DNA of 64,000 nucleotides from UMGS1668 sp035447605 (GTDB taxonomy: Bacteria; Bacillota; Clostridia; Oscillospirales; Ruminococcaceae): positions 1-64,000 of the forward strand of contig DAOTHJ010000010.1 of the NCBI GenBank assembly GCA_035447605.1, written 5' to 3'. Below, in pieces: positions 8,224-16,230 of this stretch (positions are counted from its first letter, which is position 1; each line of letters starts with the position of its first letter). The position numbers were made by a program, and so were the translations under genes. Under the pieces are notes generated by a model, which worked only from the letters and a program-made list of their open reading frames with translations, was not told the origin of the DNA and searched no databases.

Positions 8224-8997
8224 CTATACTTTTTTACCGATATAGAAAACATATCCGTAATACTGCTTATATTTTGCATACAATTCCGCCTCGTACCTCA
8301 TGTTTGCAAGAAAGGCCTCTACCGTTTTATCTCCGGCATATTTTTTTACGAATGCTTTTTGCGCTGCTTCCCGCGGAATAAAATAATTTTCCGTCCAGCA
8401 TTCTTCAGGCAACGTAAATGCGGCGACGAACCGATAGCCGGCCTTTTGCATAATTGAAATATTATGCGCGATGGTGTCTATTTCAGGAACGGCATCAACC
8501 CAAAACCTTTCAATCTCATCGGGGCGCTCATCGGTAAACCATGACTCATAGGTTACGGCGACATAGCCGTCCGTTTTAAGGAAGTCCCTCCAATAGCGGA
8601 GACCCTTTTCAAAACCGATATTGGCAATGGCCCCTTCAGACCAGATCAGATCGAATTCTTCTTTTGGAAAAGGAAGATTTTCCATGGAGCCGACGGTGCC
8701 CTTTACTCTTTCCTGAAGATTTAGTTTTTTGGCGTTGTTGTTGAAGATATTGATAAAATCCGGGAAGAAATCCACCCCGGTGATGGTTCCGGGGATATTT
8801 TGCGCAAGAACCATCGTCTGTCCGCCGGTTCCGCAACCTAAATCCGCCACCCGCGAAATTTCATCGGGATGATCCAAAAAACTTAACGCCTTCATTGTCA
8901 TTTCGGGGCTGCCGGGCCCCTGCCGCTCCAACCCGACATGTAATTCACAAATTAGGTTTACGTCAAAATCGTGAATGGACGTCTGCTCGTTTTCCAT
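8224..8997 (-). CDS. Class I SAM-dependent methyltransferase
   Basis: A 257-residue Rossmann-fold methyltransferase. Motif I is VADLGCGTGGQT near residue 50 and the second acidic strand is GVDFFPDF; the post-motif segment FDLIWSEGAIANIGF places it with small-molecule methyltransferases of the UbiE/Methyltransf_11 type. GGAGG precedes the ATG by 8 bases. The gene is more AT-rich than its neighbours and is monocistronic, with a promoter at 9066-9093, which could mean a recent arrival. The substrate is not apparent. Confidence 0.82.
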   Translation of the reverse strand: MENEQTSIHDFDVNLICELHVGLERQGPGSPEMTMKALSFLDHPDEISRVADLGCGTGGQTMVLAQNIPGTITGVDFFPDFINIFNNNAKKLNLQERVKGTVGSMENLPFPKEEFDLIWSEGAIANIGFEKGLRYWRDFLKTDGYVAVTYESWFTDERPDEIERFWVDAVPEIDTIAHNISIMQKAGYRFVAAFTLPEECWTENYFIPREAAQKAFVKKYAGDKTVEAFLANMRYEAELYAKYKQYYGYVFYIGKKV

Positions 8998-9065
8998 TTT
9001 TTAATCCTCCATTCAGTTTGGGATCCGTGATTTGTTTCTTGTTTGCTAGTTTCACTCTTTCCCAT

Positions 9066-9093
9066 ATTATACCGCAGCGGCCCCGTTTTTCAA
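9066..9093 (-). promoter_or_regulatory. Promoter of the methyltransferase gene
   Basis: On the minus strand, TTGAAA (9093-9088), 16-base spacer, TATAAT (9071-9066). Confidence 0.6.
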
Positions 9094-9129
9094 TCGGATT
9101 ATCACGGCGCGGTCCAATTTGGGCGAATG

Positions 9130-9167
9130 TAAAAAATGGGGCCGACAGCCGAAACTATCCGCCCCAT
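9130..9167 (-). terminator. Terminator of the SDR-BlaI-like operon
   Basis: On the minus strand ATGGGGC pairs with GCCCCAT, with an inner GATAG/CTGTC stem, followed by six T. It closes the minus operon that ends with the zinc-ribbon gene. Between this hairpin and the gene end (9168-9285) nothing else is evident. Confidence 0.75.
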
Positions 9168-9285
9168 CACAGAGATTTTTATTCGGTTCCCTTTTTGTCG
9201 CGATGACCATTCCGCCGAAAGATCCGCCGCGTTTTTGTATGAATGTGTTTTTCCGGTCGGGAGTCTCGAGCCCCGTAAAACGTTC

Positions 9286-9492
9286 TCAGTATTTTGCCGC
9301 AATAATCCGGCAGTCGTCGCAGCGGAAGGCCGGAATGGAGACCTCCAGCAGGCTGTGGGCCACCTGCACTTCGCCCTTCTGGGGATTGGCAAGCATGGCG
9401 GCGCTGTGCGTATTTTTGCTCCAGATGAGAGAGCTGCCGTTTGCCTGAAGGAATCCCTCCTCCATCTCTTTGCCGCAATTCGGACATTTCAT
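9286..9492 (-). CDS. Small zinc-ribbon protein
   Basis: A 68-residue protein opening MKCPNCGKEMEEGFLQ and ending RCDDCRIIAAKY; the two C-x2-C pairs form a likely zinc ribbon that brackets a beta-rich middle. It resembles PF20097-type small proteins common in Clostridia, whose function is unknown. ATG at 9492 is chosen because AAGGAG lies 10 bases upstream. It starts 7 bases after the stop of the small membrane protein gene, so the two are one operon. It may modulate or stabilise that membrane protein, but this is a guess from position. Confidence 0.75.
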   Translation of the reverse strand: MKCPNCGKEMEEGFLQANGSSLIWSKNTHSAAMLANPQKGEVQVAHSLLEVSIPAFRCDDCRIIAAKY

Positions 9493-9499
9493 ATCGAGG

Positions 9500-9751
9500 T
9501 CACTCCTTTTTCTCATCGTTTTGTTTTTGCAGCGCGCGGTACTGGTTCAGATACAAAATGCCGAGAAGGGTATCCAGCGCCGCGATAGAATAATAAATCG
9601 GAAAATTCCCGATGAGCCCGGCGGCAGCAAACATTGCGCCTGCCGCAAACCAGATGGTCGCCGTGATGAGCTTGATCCGCCGCGCTTTCTCGGCCGGACT
9701 TTTAGAGGGCCGGTCCGAAGCAGGATCCGCGCCCGCAGGTTTTGCTTTCAA
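9500..9751 (-). CDS. Small two-helix membrane protein
   Basis: An 83-residue protein with a charged N-terminus (about 25 residues), two hydrophobic helices (about residues 29-47 and 51-68) and a short charged tail ending NDEKKE. TTG at 9751 has AAGGAG eight bases upstream; no ATG is available in frame. It sits between the BlaI-like regulator and the zinc-ribbon protein in a tight minus-strand operon. I do not recognise the family. Confidence 0.65.
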   Translation of the reverse strand: MKAKPAGADPASDRPSKSPAEKARRIKLITATIWFAAGAMFAAAGLIGNFPIYYSIAALDTLLGILYLNQYRALQKQNDEKKE

Positions 9752-9808
9752 TGTGGATTCTCCTTCGTCAAAGACCGGAAGGGAGCGGCCGTCCGCCTCA
9801 GTCGGGTC

Positions 9809-10318
9809 TCAGGATTCTTCTTCGTCCGCGTCGTCCTCTCCGGAGGCCTTTTTCTGGGCCTTTTTCGCTTCGTATTCGTCGCGTTCTTTGCAGATCTTGG
9901 CCATCATTTCCTTGATGGCCTCTTTGCGGGCTTCGTCGGTCACTTCGCCCTTGTTGCCCTTCTTTTCATCGATCTGATGAGCGTTGTTCTCGCTGAACAT
10001 CATGCCGGCGACCCCCACGCCGCTGGAGAGTGCCGTCAGGATTGCGCTTCCCTCGTTTTTGCCGACGTCCGTAAAAGCGGATTCAAACCCGACTTCGTCG
10101 CGCGAAACGGCCGGCGTGTAAATATGAGGGGAGACGGCGGCATCTTCGGTCACGGCTTTTTTCGTGACCATCTGTAAAAGCAGATAACGGACCGTCTCGG
10201 TGCGGGCCGGGCTGACCAGATTGCCCAGCGCGCATTTGGTCAGGTCGTGCAAGGTCATCGGGCCGGTCTCCCAAAGGATCTCCATCAGTTCTCTCTGTGC
10301 TCCGGAAAGTCGAATCAT
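9809..10318 (-). CDS. BlaI/MecI-like winged-helix protein with acidic tail
   Basis: The first 75 residues (starting MIRLSGAQRELMEILWETG) are a winged helix of the penicillinase-repressor type. The rest departs from BlaI: a glycine-rich hydrophobic patch near residue 95 (LTALSSGVGVAGMMF) and a helical, highly charged C-terminus ending in an acidic run. That tail could be a coiled coil replacing the usual dimer domain. ATG at 10318 is preferred to ATG at 10324, as GGAGG is 7 bases before it. It lies 37 bases after the SDR gene in the same operon. No BlaR1 sensor is nearby. Function beyond DNA binding unknown. Confidence 0.65.
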   Translation of the reverse strand: MIRLSGAQRELMEILWETGPMTLHDLTKCALGNLVSPARTETVRYLLLQMVTKKAVTEDAAVSPHIYTPAVSRDEVGFESAFTDVGKNEGSAILTALSSGVGVAGMMFSENNAHQIDEKKGNKGEVTDEARKEAIKEMMAKICKERDEYEAKKAQKKASGEDDADEEES

Positions 10319-10355
10319 GATCATTCCTCCATAATATACTCGAAATTATGATAAT

Positions 10356-11075
10356 TTAGATATATAATCCTCCGGTTACGTTGAGGATTTCTCCCGTAAT
10401 AAAGGCGGATTTCGGGCTGCCGAGGAAAAAGACCGCTTCCGCGATCTCTTCCGGACGGCCCATCCGGCCGAGCGGCGTCTCCTCAAACAGGGCCAGCCTG
10501 TCCGCTTCGGAGAGCCACGCGTTCATGTCGGTCTCGACGGCGCCGGGCGCCACGCAGTTGACCCGGATGCCGGAAGGACCCCACTCCTTCGCCAGCGCCT
10601 TGGTGTATCCGATGACGGCGGCCTTCGCGGCGGAGTAATGGCTCTCGCAGCTTCCGCCGCAGAGGCCCCAGACGGAGGAGACGTTCACGATGGCGCCGCT
10701 CTGTTCCCGCAGCATCGCGGGCAGCGCCCGCTCGCAGCAGTGATAGACGCCCCGGACGTTGACGGCGAACATCCGCTCCCAGTCCTCCGGCCGGCAGTCC
10801 TGAAACAGGCCGATCTGCTGAATGCCTGCGTTGTTGACGAGGACGGATACCTGCCCGAGCGTCGCTTCCACGATATCGAACATCGCGTCCACGGCTACCC
10901 GGTCCGAGACGTCGGCCTGCACGGCGGTACCGCCGCATTCCGCGGCGACGGCCTCGGCCTTTTCCCGGCTGGTTTGGTAATTCACCGCGACGGCGTATCC
11001 CTCCGCCGCAAACTTCCGGCAGACGGCGGCTCCGATGCCGCGGCTCCCGCCGGTGACGAGCACGACCTTTGCCAA
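10356..11075 (-). CDS. Short-chain dehydrogenase/reductase (FabG-like; possible EF-P aminopentanone reductase)
   Basis: A 239-residue classical SDR: cofactor loop TGGSRGIG near residue 8, NNAG, and the catalytic Ser-Tyr-Lys in NVSSVWG and HYSAAKAA. The stretch VWGLCGGSCESHYSAAKA resembles YmfI, which in Firmicutes reduces the 5-aminopentanone group on elongation factor P, more than ordinary FabG; this is inference and no fab or efp genes are nearby. TTG at 11075 gives the expected MAKVVLVTGG start; no ATG fits. First gene of a four-gene minus operon with its own promoter. Confidence 0.82.
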   Translation of the reverse strand: MAKVVLVTGGSRGIGAAVCRKFAAEGYAVAVNYQTSREKAEAVAAECGGTAVQADVSDRVAVDAMFDIVEATLGQVSVLVNNAGIQQIGLFQDCRPEDWERMFAVNVRGVYHCCERALPAMLREQSGAIVNVSSVWGLCGGSCESHYSAAKAAVIGYTKALAKEWGPSGIRVNCVAPGAVETDMNAWLSEADRLALFEETPLGRMGRPEEIAEAVFFLGSPKSAFITGEILNVTGGLYI

Positions 11076-11108
11076 AACGCATCCGCCGCCTTCCTCTGAT
11101 TTATCGTA

Positions 11109-11137
11109 ATTATACCATGAATGTGCCGTTTGTGCAA
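11109..11137 (-). promoter_or_regulatory. Promoter of the SDR-BlaI-like operon
   Basis: On the minus strand, TTGCAC (11137-11132), 17-base spacer, TATAAT (11114-11109). It is divergent to the AlaX promoter in the same 207-base gap. Confidence 0.7.
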
Positions 11138-11230
11138 TCAGGTTTTGATCCCGTCTGCCGTCTGCGATAGAGCCGATAAAGAACATCCCTAAGGGCTGTC
11201 TTTGCGTTTTTCCGTAGTTGTCGCCCGTGG

Positions 11231-11259
11231 TTGTGCTTTTCTGCCGGCCGTGGTATACT
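11231..11259 (+). promoter_or_regulatory. Promoter of the alanyl-tRNA editing gene
   Basis: TTGTGC (11231-11236), 17-base spacer, TATACT (11254-11259). The ribosome site starts only about 11 bases later, so the leader is very short. Confidence 0.6.
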
Positions 11260-11282
11260 GTTTTTTCAAAGGGGGCGTGGCT

Positions 11283-12431
11283 TTGGAACCGACGATCCGT
11301 CTTTACAACTATGACGCATATATCCGGACCTTTATGGCAAAGGTGCTTGCCTGCCGCGAAGAAAAAGGGAAATGGCTGGTTGCCCTGAATCGGACAGCTT
11401 TTTTCCCGGAGGGCGGCGGCCAGTATGCCGACAACGGCACGATTGGGGAGGCCTTCGTCTCCGACGCGCACGAGCGAGAGGGCGTCGTCTGGCACACCGT
11501 CGACCGGCCTTTCGAGCCCGGCGCCGACGTTCCCTGCGAAATCGACTGGGAACGCCGGTTCGATTTCATGCAGCAGCACAGCTGCGAGCATATTCTTTCC
11601 GGCCTCGCCCACAAATATTACGGCGCGGCAAACGTCGGCTTCCACCTTGGGCTTGAATCCACGACGATCGACTTCGACGTCCCGCTGACGGAGGAGGATC
11701 TGTTCCGGATCGAAACGCTCGCCAATCAGGCGGTCTGGGAGGATATCCCGCTGGAGATCGCCTATCCGTCCCCGGAGGAACTAAAGACGATCCCGTACCG
11801 CAGCAAGAAGGCGCTGGAGGGAAAAATCCGTATCGTCACGGTTCCCGGCTACGACATCTGCGCCTGCTGCGGAACCCATGTGCGGCGCACCGGCGAGATC
11901 GGCCTGATCAAGGTCACCTCATTCATAAACTATAAAGGCGGAACCCGGCTTACGCTTCTCTGCGGAAAGCGCGCCCTGCTGGACTGCCGGCGGAAGGTGC
12001 ACGACGTCAACTTGGTCACGGCCCGTCTCTCCGTCAAGCCGGAGGAGCTGGATTCGGCCGTTTCGCGCCTTGAGCAGGAGATCACCGACCATAAAATTCT
12101 CGAATCCGGTCTCCGGAAGGAACTTTTTGACCTCAAGGCGGAAAAGCTCGGTTCCGGAACGAAAATCTGTGCGTTTGAGCACGGGCTGACGCCGGATGAA
12201 ATTCTCCGCTACTGCCTCGTGCTCACGGAGCGTTTTACCGTTGCGGCGGTCTTTTCCGGCGAAGGGCAGAGTTGGAAATATGCTTTCGCCTCCAAAACGG
12301 AGGATGTTCGGCCTTTGGCAGCCGCTTTCAACGCGGCCTGCGGCGGCAGGGGCGGCGGAAAACCGGAACTCGTGCAGGGTAGCTGTGCCGCGGACCGTTC
12401 CGCGATTGAGACCGGTTTCGCTATGCTCTGA
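11283..12431 (+). CDS. AlaX-type alanyl-tRNA editing protein with DHHA1 domain
   Basis: A free-standing editing domain that hydrolyses mischarged Ser- or Gly-tRNA(Ala). The AlaRS-like N-terminal part has EGGGQYADNG, the zinc-binding HxxxH in QQHSCEHILS, and the second metal pair in CACCGTHVRRTGEIG. A coiled region and a C-terminal DHHA1-like domain ending CGGRGGGKPELVQG make it the long AlaX form (382 residues). TTG at 11283 follows AGGGGG by 7 bases; upstream in-frame starts lie before the predicted transcript start. Convergent with yebC. Confidence 0.88.
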   Translation: MEPTIRLYNYDAYIRTFMAKVLACREEKGKWLVALNRTAFFPEGGGQYADNGTIGEAFVSDAHEREGVVWHTVDRPFEPGADVPCEIDWERRFDFMQQHSCEHILSGLAHKYYGAANVGFHLGLESTTIDFDVPLTEEDLFRIETLANQAVWEDIPLEIAYPSPEELKTIPYRSKKALEGKIRIVTVPGYDICACCGTHVRRTGEIGLIKVTSFINYKGGTRLTLLCGKRALLDCRRKVHDVNLVTARLSVKPEELDSAVSRLEQEITDHKILESGLRKELFDLKAEKLGSGTKICAFEHGLTPDEILRYCLVLTERFTVAAVFSGEGQSWKYAFASKTEDVRPLAAAFNAACGGRGGGKPELVQGSCAADRSAIETGFAML

Positions 12432-12606
12432 AAGCCGCGGCTCTTTTTGTTCTTCTCCCGGAGCGGCCCCTAACTTCTCTATGGGATTTTTATGGCCGTC
12501 GGTAGCATTTTTTAACCATTAAGGTTCCTTCTCCGTCCGTTGCGGAATAGGATGACCCAAAACCTTATAGGCGGAATCTTATCCGGCCCGCTTTACAATA
12601 CCAATA

Positions 12607-12649
12607 AAAAGACGCCCATGTCTTATGACACAGGCGTCTTTTCTTTTTT
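12607..12649. terminator. Bidirectional terminator between alaX and yebC
   Basis: AAAAGACGCC pairs with GGCGTCTTTT and an inner ATGTC/GACA stem; both strands run into T tracts. It serves two convergent genes. Confidence 0.8.
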
Positions 12650-12658
12650 ATAAAGGAA

Positions 12659-13402
12659 TTATTCCTCTTCTTCCTCGTCCGGCTGATCCCAGTTGTGCCA
12701 GACATTCAGAACATCGTCGTCGTCGTCGAGGTATTCGAGCAGGCGGGACATTTTGCTGGCCTGATGCTCGTCGTCGATGGCGTTGAGGTTCTGCGGAATA
12801 TATTCCGGCTCGGCGGAGCTGTAGGTGTAGCCCATCTTCTGAAGGACGGAAGCGACGCTGATGACGTCGTTCGGGTCGGTGTAGATCTCCGCGATGCCGT
12901 CTTCATACTTGTAATCCTCGCCGCCGGCTTCCATCACGTCCTCCATCAGCTTGTCTTCATCAAGGTTCTCGTCCTCAATGATGATGACGCCCTTGCGGTC
13001 AAACATAAAGGAGACGCAGCCGTTGGTTCCGAGGTTGCCGCCCCATTTGTCGAAATAATGGCGGATATCTCCGGCGGTACGGTTGCGGTTGTCGGTCAGC
13101 GTCTCGATGATGACCGCGATGCCGCAGGGACCGTAGCCCTCGTAGATAATCGTTTCAAAGGTCTCCTTGTTGCCGAGGCCGGCGGCCTTTTTTATCGTAC
13201 GATCGATGTTGTCGTTCGGGATATTGTTGGCTTTTGCCTTCAGAATCAGGGTAGCCAGCTTGCTGTTATTCGCAGGGTCCGGGCCGCCTTCGTGAACGGC
13301 AACGGTCATTTCACGCCCGATTTTCGTGAAGATCTTGCCTCTTACGGCATCGTTTCCTTCTTTTTTACGTTTGATGTTATTCCATTTGGAATGTCCGGAC
13401 AT
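12659..13402 (-). CDS. yebC: YebC/PmpR (TACO1) family protein
   Basis: YebC proteins act as transcription regulators in some bacteria; recent work also links members of the family to ribosome rescue at proline stretches. The start MSGHSKWNNIKRKKE and the KIFTKIGREMTVAV segment are diagnostic. The 247 residues match the family, with an acidic C-terminus. Single gene ending at the bidirectional terminator. It is probably of the YebC1 type judged by the N-terminus, but that split was not tested. Confidence 0.95.
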   Translation of the reverse strand: MSGHSKWNNIKRKKEGNDAVRGKIFTKIGREMTVAVHEGGPDPANNSKLATLILKAKANNIPNDNIDRTIKKAAGLGNKETFETIIYEGYGPCGIAVIIETLTDNRNRTAGDIRHYFDKWGGNLGTNGCVSFMFDRKGVIIIEDENLDEDKLMEDVMEAGGEDYKYEDGIAEIYTDPNDVISVASVLQKMGYTYSSAEPEYIPQNLNAIDDEHQASKMSRLLEYLDDDDDVLNVWHNWDQPDEEEEE

Positions 13403-13607
13403 TGCTCATTCGCCCCTTCGGTAAAAATGTTTTACAAAAAATTCTATCATATTTTTTTAATCATTGCAAGAAAAAACGCAGGCTTTCGGCCATAAAATCC
13501 GAAAATCCGGCCCGCTTCCGCCAAAGTTGGCTACGGGGAAGACGTAAAAAAGGCGCGCCTTCCAAATCCCTCCAAAGAAATATAAAAAGAAATTTTCGCT
13601 CTTCCTG

Positions 13608-13636
13608 TTGACATAACAGGCACGGCATGATAATAT
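13608..13636 (+). promoter_or_regulatory. Consensus promoter of cysK
   Basis: TTGACA (13608-13613), 17-base spacer, TAATAT (13631-13636). A leader of about 170 bases precedes the cysK start; a GGCAGC/GCTGC pair near 13740-13770 could fold, but I recognise no known riboswitch. Confidence 0.8.
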
Positions 13637-13637
13637 A

Positions 13638-13660
13638 CTACCAATCTACAAGAATGGTAG
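13638..13660. promoter_or_regulatory. Candidate operator over the cysK transcription start
   Basis: An interrupted inverted repeat, CTACCA, 11-base gap, TGGTAG, lies immediately after the -10 element. Its place and size suit a repressor of the Rrf2 (CymR/IscR) class, and such a gene is the next one downstream of cysK. Confidence 0.45.
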
Positions 13661-13814
13661 GCAATTGATACGAGAGCTTTATCCGGGATTCTGAAAACAG
13701 GCTTTCGCTTCGGGCAAATGCGCCGATGTTGATCGGGATACGGCAGCAAGCATGTTTTTTGGCACGGCTGCAATATGCAGATTCTTCATTTTAATAAAAA
13801 GGGAGAGAGACCTC

Positions 13815-14747
13815 ATGTCTAAAATCTATACATCCGTCGACCAGCTGATCGGAAAGACCCCGCTGCTGGAGCTTACAAATTATGAAAAGAAAAACGAACT
13901 CGGCGCCAGGATTCTTGCAAAGCTGGAGTCTTTTAACCCCGCCGGCAGCGTCAAGGACAGAATTGCCAAGGCGATGATCGATGACGCGGAAGCAAAGGGC
14001 CTGCTGACGAAGGATTCCGTCATCATCGAGCCGACCAGCGGAAACACCGGCATCGGGCTTGCCGCGGTGGCCGCGGCGAGGGGTTACCGGATCGTCATCA
14101 CGATGCCCGAGACTATGTCCGTGGAGCGCCGGAACCTGATGAAAGCGTACGGCGCGGAGATTGTGCTGACGGAGGGCGCCAAGGGAATGAAGGGCGCGAT
14201 CGCCAAAGCCGACGAGCTCGCAAAGGAGATCCCCAACAGCTTCATTCCGGGGCAGTTTGTCAACCCCGCGAACCCCGCGGTTCACCGCGCCACCACCGGC
14301 CCGGAGATCTGGGAGGATACCGACGGAAAGGTCGACATCTTTGTGGCCGGGGTCGGCACCGGCGGCACGGTCACAGGCGTCGGCGAATACCTGAAATCCA
14401 AAAACCCGGCGGTCAGGGTCGTCGCCGTGGAGCCGGCTGCGTCGCCCGTGCTTTCCGGAGGAGCCGCCGGTCCGCACAAGATTCAGGGGATCGGCGCGGG
14501 CTTTGTGCCGGGCGTGCTGAATACCAAAATCTATGATGAGATTATCCCGGTCGAAAACGACGCCGCCTTTGCCTCCGGCAAAGAGGTCGGAAAGACCGAC
14601 GGTGTCCTTGTGGGAATCTCCTCCGGGGCGGCGATCTGGGCCGCGGCCGAGCTTGCCAAAAGACCCGAAAACAAGGGGAAGATCATCGTGGCGCTGCTCG
14701 CCGATACCGGGGAACGTTACCTTTCCACTCCGCTCTTTGCGGAGTGA
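13815..14747 (+). CDS. cysK: Cysteine synthase A (O-acetylserine sulfhydrylase)
   Basis: PLP enzyme that makes L-cysteine from O-acetylserine and sulfide. The 310 residues start MSKIYTSVDQLIGKTPLLEL; the PLP lysine is in NPAGSVKDR near residue 45, the substrate loop is PTSGNTGIG, the phosphate-binding loop is GVGTGGTVTG and the C-terminal motif is GISSGAA. ATG at 13815 follows GGGAGAGAG. It has a consensus promoter with an overlapping dyad, and an Rrf2-type regulator gene follows, which suggests control by sulfur or iron-sulfur status. No cysE is in the window. Confidence 0.96.
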   Translation: MSKIYTSVDQLIGKTPLLELTNYEKKNELGARILAKLESFNPAGSVKDRIAKAMIDDAEAKGLLTKDSVIIEPTSGNTGIGLAAVAAARGYRIVITMPETMSVERRNLMKAYGAEIVLTEGAKGMKGAIAKADELAKEIPNSFIPGQFVNPANPAVHRATTGPEIWEDTDGKVDIFVAGVGTGGTVTGVGEYLKSKNPAVRVVAVEPAASPVLSGGAAGPHKIQGIGAGFVPGVLNTKIYDEIIPVENDAAFASGKEVGKTDGVLVGISSGAAIWAAAELAKRPENKGKIIVALLADTGERYLSTPLFAE

Positions 14748-14783
14748 TTTCGGGCGTCAGGGATTCCCATACATCCGGGATAC

Positions 14784-15055
14784 GGGCGCCGGGCATGACC
14801 GTTTTAAAAAAGGCGTACCGGGTGCCGCATGACGGGAACGGCTTGTTTGAGAATTCTTTCAGGGAAAATCCCGCTTCGAAGCGCTCCTTTCAGAGAAACC
14901 TGTCATGGGCGTCGGATATGCGTGCTTTTTAAAAAGGTGGACCGGCGGTACCGCATAACGGGAACAGCCTGCCCTGAAGAGGAACCTTTCCTAAGAAAAT
15001 CCCGCAACAGGGCGCTTCTTTCGGAACTTTTTCAAAGAAACCGGTCTTCGGGAGG
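14784..15055 (+). repeat. Diverged tandem duplication between cysK and the Rrf2 gene
   Basis: Two units of about 125-145 bases begin GGGCGCCGGGCATG (14786) and GGGCGTCGGATATG (14910). Both then contain a run of A, a GC-rich segment ending CCGCAT(G/A)ACGGGAAC, an AAAATCCCGC block, a GCGC(T)CTTTC-like block and a closing AAAC(C)-GTC block. Similarity by eye is roughly two thirds with small indels. No gene is seen here. Confidence 0.6.
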
Positions 15056-15064
15056 GGAACCGGA

Positions 15065-15094
15065 TTGATTCTTTCCCTCGCCCCGTGCTATACT
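15065..15094 (+). promoter_or_regulatory. Promoter of the Rrf2 gene
   Basis: TTGATT (15065-15070), 18-base spacer, TATACT (15089-15094) with an extended TGC before the -10. Confidence 0.5.
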
Positions 15095-15196
15095 ATCAGC
15101 AGAACGGCGGCCGCCTGCTTTTGCGGTCCGCCCGGGAAGACCGGCCCTTTTTGGACCGCCGTCTCAAAAGCCGGTCAGAGACAGGAGGCATGCTGC

Positions 15197-15625
15197 ATGA
15201 TGGTTTCCACAAAGGGGAGATATGCCCTGCGCGTGATGGTGGATCTCTCGGAGCACAACACGGGGGCCTATATCCCGCTCAAGGATATCGCCGAGCGCCA
15301 GGAAATCTCGAAGAAGTACCTTGAGAGCATCATGGCGGTGCTCTCGAAGGCCGGTTTTGTCGACGCGCTCAACGGAAAGGGCGGCGGCTATAAACTGAGC
15401 CGCAGCCCGGAGGAATACACGGTCGGCAGCATTCTGAAATTGACGGAGGGTACGCTCGCGCCGGTCGCCTGTCTGGAGCAGACGTGCAATACCTGCAAAC
15501 GGGCGCCGGAATGCCGGACGCTTCCGATGTGGGCGGAGCTGAACCGCCTGACCGATCGGTTCTTTGAAGGCATCACGGTGGCGGATCTCGCCAAAAAGAG
15601 TTCGGGCGGAGACTATGTAATATAG
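15197..15625 (+). CDS. Rrf2-family transcriptional regulator (IscR/CymR type)
   Basis: A 142-residue winged-helix regulator opening MMVSTKGRYALRVMVDL, the standard Rrf2 start, with the recognition region ISKKYLESIMAVLSKAG and the wing NGKGGGYKLSR. Four cysteines in CLEQTCNTCKRAPEC near residue 95 match the place of the IscR [2Fe-2S] ligands, so it may sense iron-sulfur or redox state; CymR of Bacillus lacks this cluster. ATG at 15197 follows AGGAGG by 8 bases. It is next to cysK, so CysK control is likely. Degenerate repeats lie on both sides of the gene. Confidence 0.88.
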   Translation: MMVSTKGRYALRVMVDLSEHNTGAYIPLKDIAERQEISKKYLESIMAVLSKAGFVDALNGKGGGYKLSRSPEEYTVGSILKLTEGTLAPVACLEQTCNTCKRAPECRTLPMWAELNRLTDRFFEGITVADLAKKSSGGDYVI

Positions 15626-15730
15626 GCTCTGGGAGAAACGAATCGGCTTCCCGCCATTGCCAAAAGGCATGACTTTTCAAAACAGCATCTCTTGCCGGCG
15701 TGCAGGCAATAAAACAGATTCATCCCGTCA

Positions 15731-15954
15731 GTCCGTTTTCAAGACGGCGTCAAACCGGAGAGAACATGAAAAAATACACTCCACCCGTTTGCTTTTCGGA
15801 TCGCATTGAACCGGGGAGATAGCGAGGAATGTTCCCCCGAAAGTCCATTTTGAAGGCCATATCGAACCGAGAAGATGACAGGGAAATGCGTCCGAACAGT
15901 CCGCTTACCGGGCGGAACCAAACCAGAGAGGCGGTTGGGAAATGCGCCTTGCCG
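15731..15954 (+). repeat. Four-unit degenerate tandem repeat of exactly 56 bases
   Basis: Units start at 15731, 15787, 15843 and 15899. Each opens GTCCGTTTT or a variant, has an AACCGGAGAG-like core beginning at 15752, 15808, 15864 and 15920 (spacing 56, 56, 56), and continues with an A/G-rich part such as AGGGAAATGCGTCCGAA. Units differ at many positions, but the phase is kept without indels. No reading frame convincingly explains it. The preceding stretch 15626-15730 holds nothing recognisable. Confidence 0.75.
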
Positions 15955-15987
15955 CTTCCTTTTCTGCCGCATTCAAAAAAAATAAAA

Positions 15988-16029
15988 GCCGGGAGATCGG
16001 GGATTTTTCCCCGGTCTCCCGGTTTTTTA
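15988..16029. terminator. Strong, probably bidirectional terminator
   Basis: CCGGGAGA and a further CGGGGA pair with TCCCCG and TCTCCCGG around a T-rich loop, followed by TTTTTTATT on the plus strand and TTTTATTTTTTTT on the minus strand. It lies between the Rrf2 gene with its repeats and the metal exporter. Bases 16030-16230 hold nothing I can support. Confidence 0.8.
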
Positions 16030-16230
16030 TTAATCCTTATTATTTTTCACCCGTTTCTCCGGTTCGGCGCCCGGCGGATGGAAAAAGGGCCGGAAGAGAA
16101 TGCAGCGAACGTCCGGATTCTTTCTTTAAGCCCGTCTTCCCGGCGCTCCGATGAACCGGCAAAGACGCAGTACCGCGCCTTGGGCCGGCGGTGCAAAAAA
16201 GAAAATGCTTTTCGGCCGGAGGTCCGTTTT

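Noticed and set aside
14930..14975. T-box-like sequence (AGGTGG ... GGTACCGC ... CGGGAA)
   Set aside because: It resembles the conserved T-box bulge, but it follows cysK rather than leading a synthetase or amino-acid gene, the same place in the sister repeat unit differs, and no specifier stem or antiterminator-terminator pair was found.
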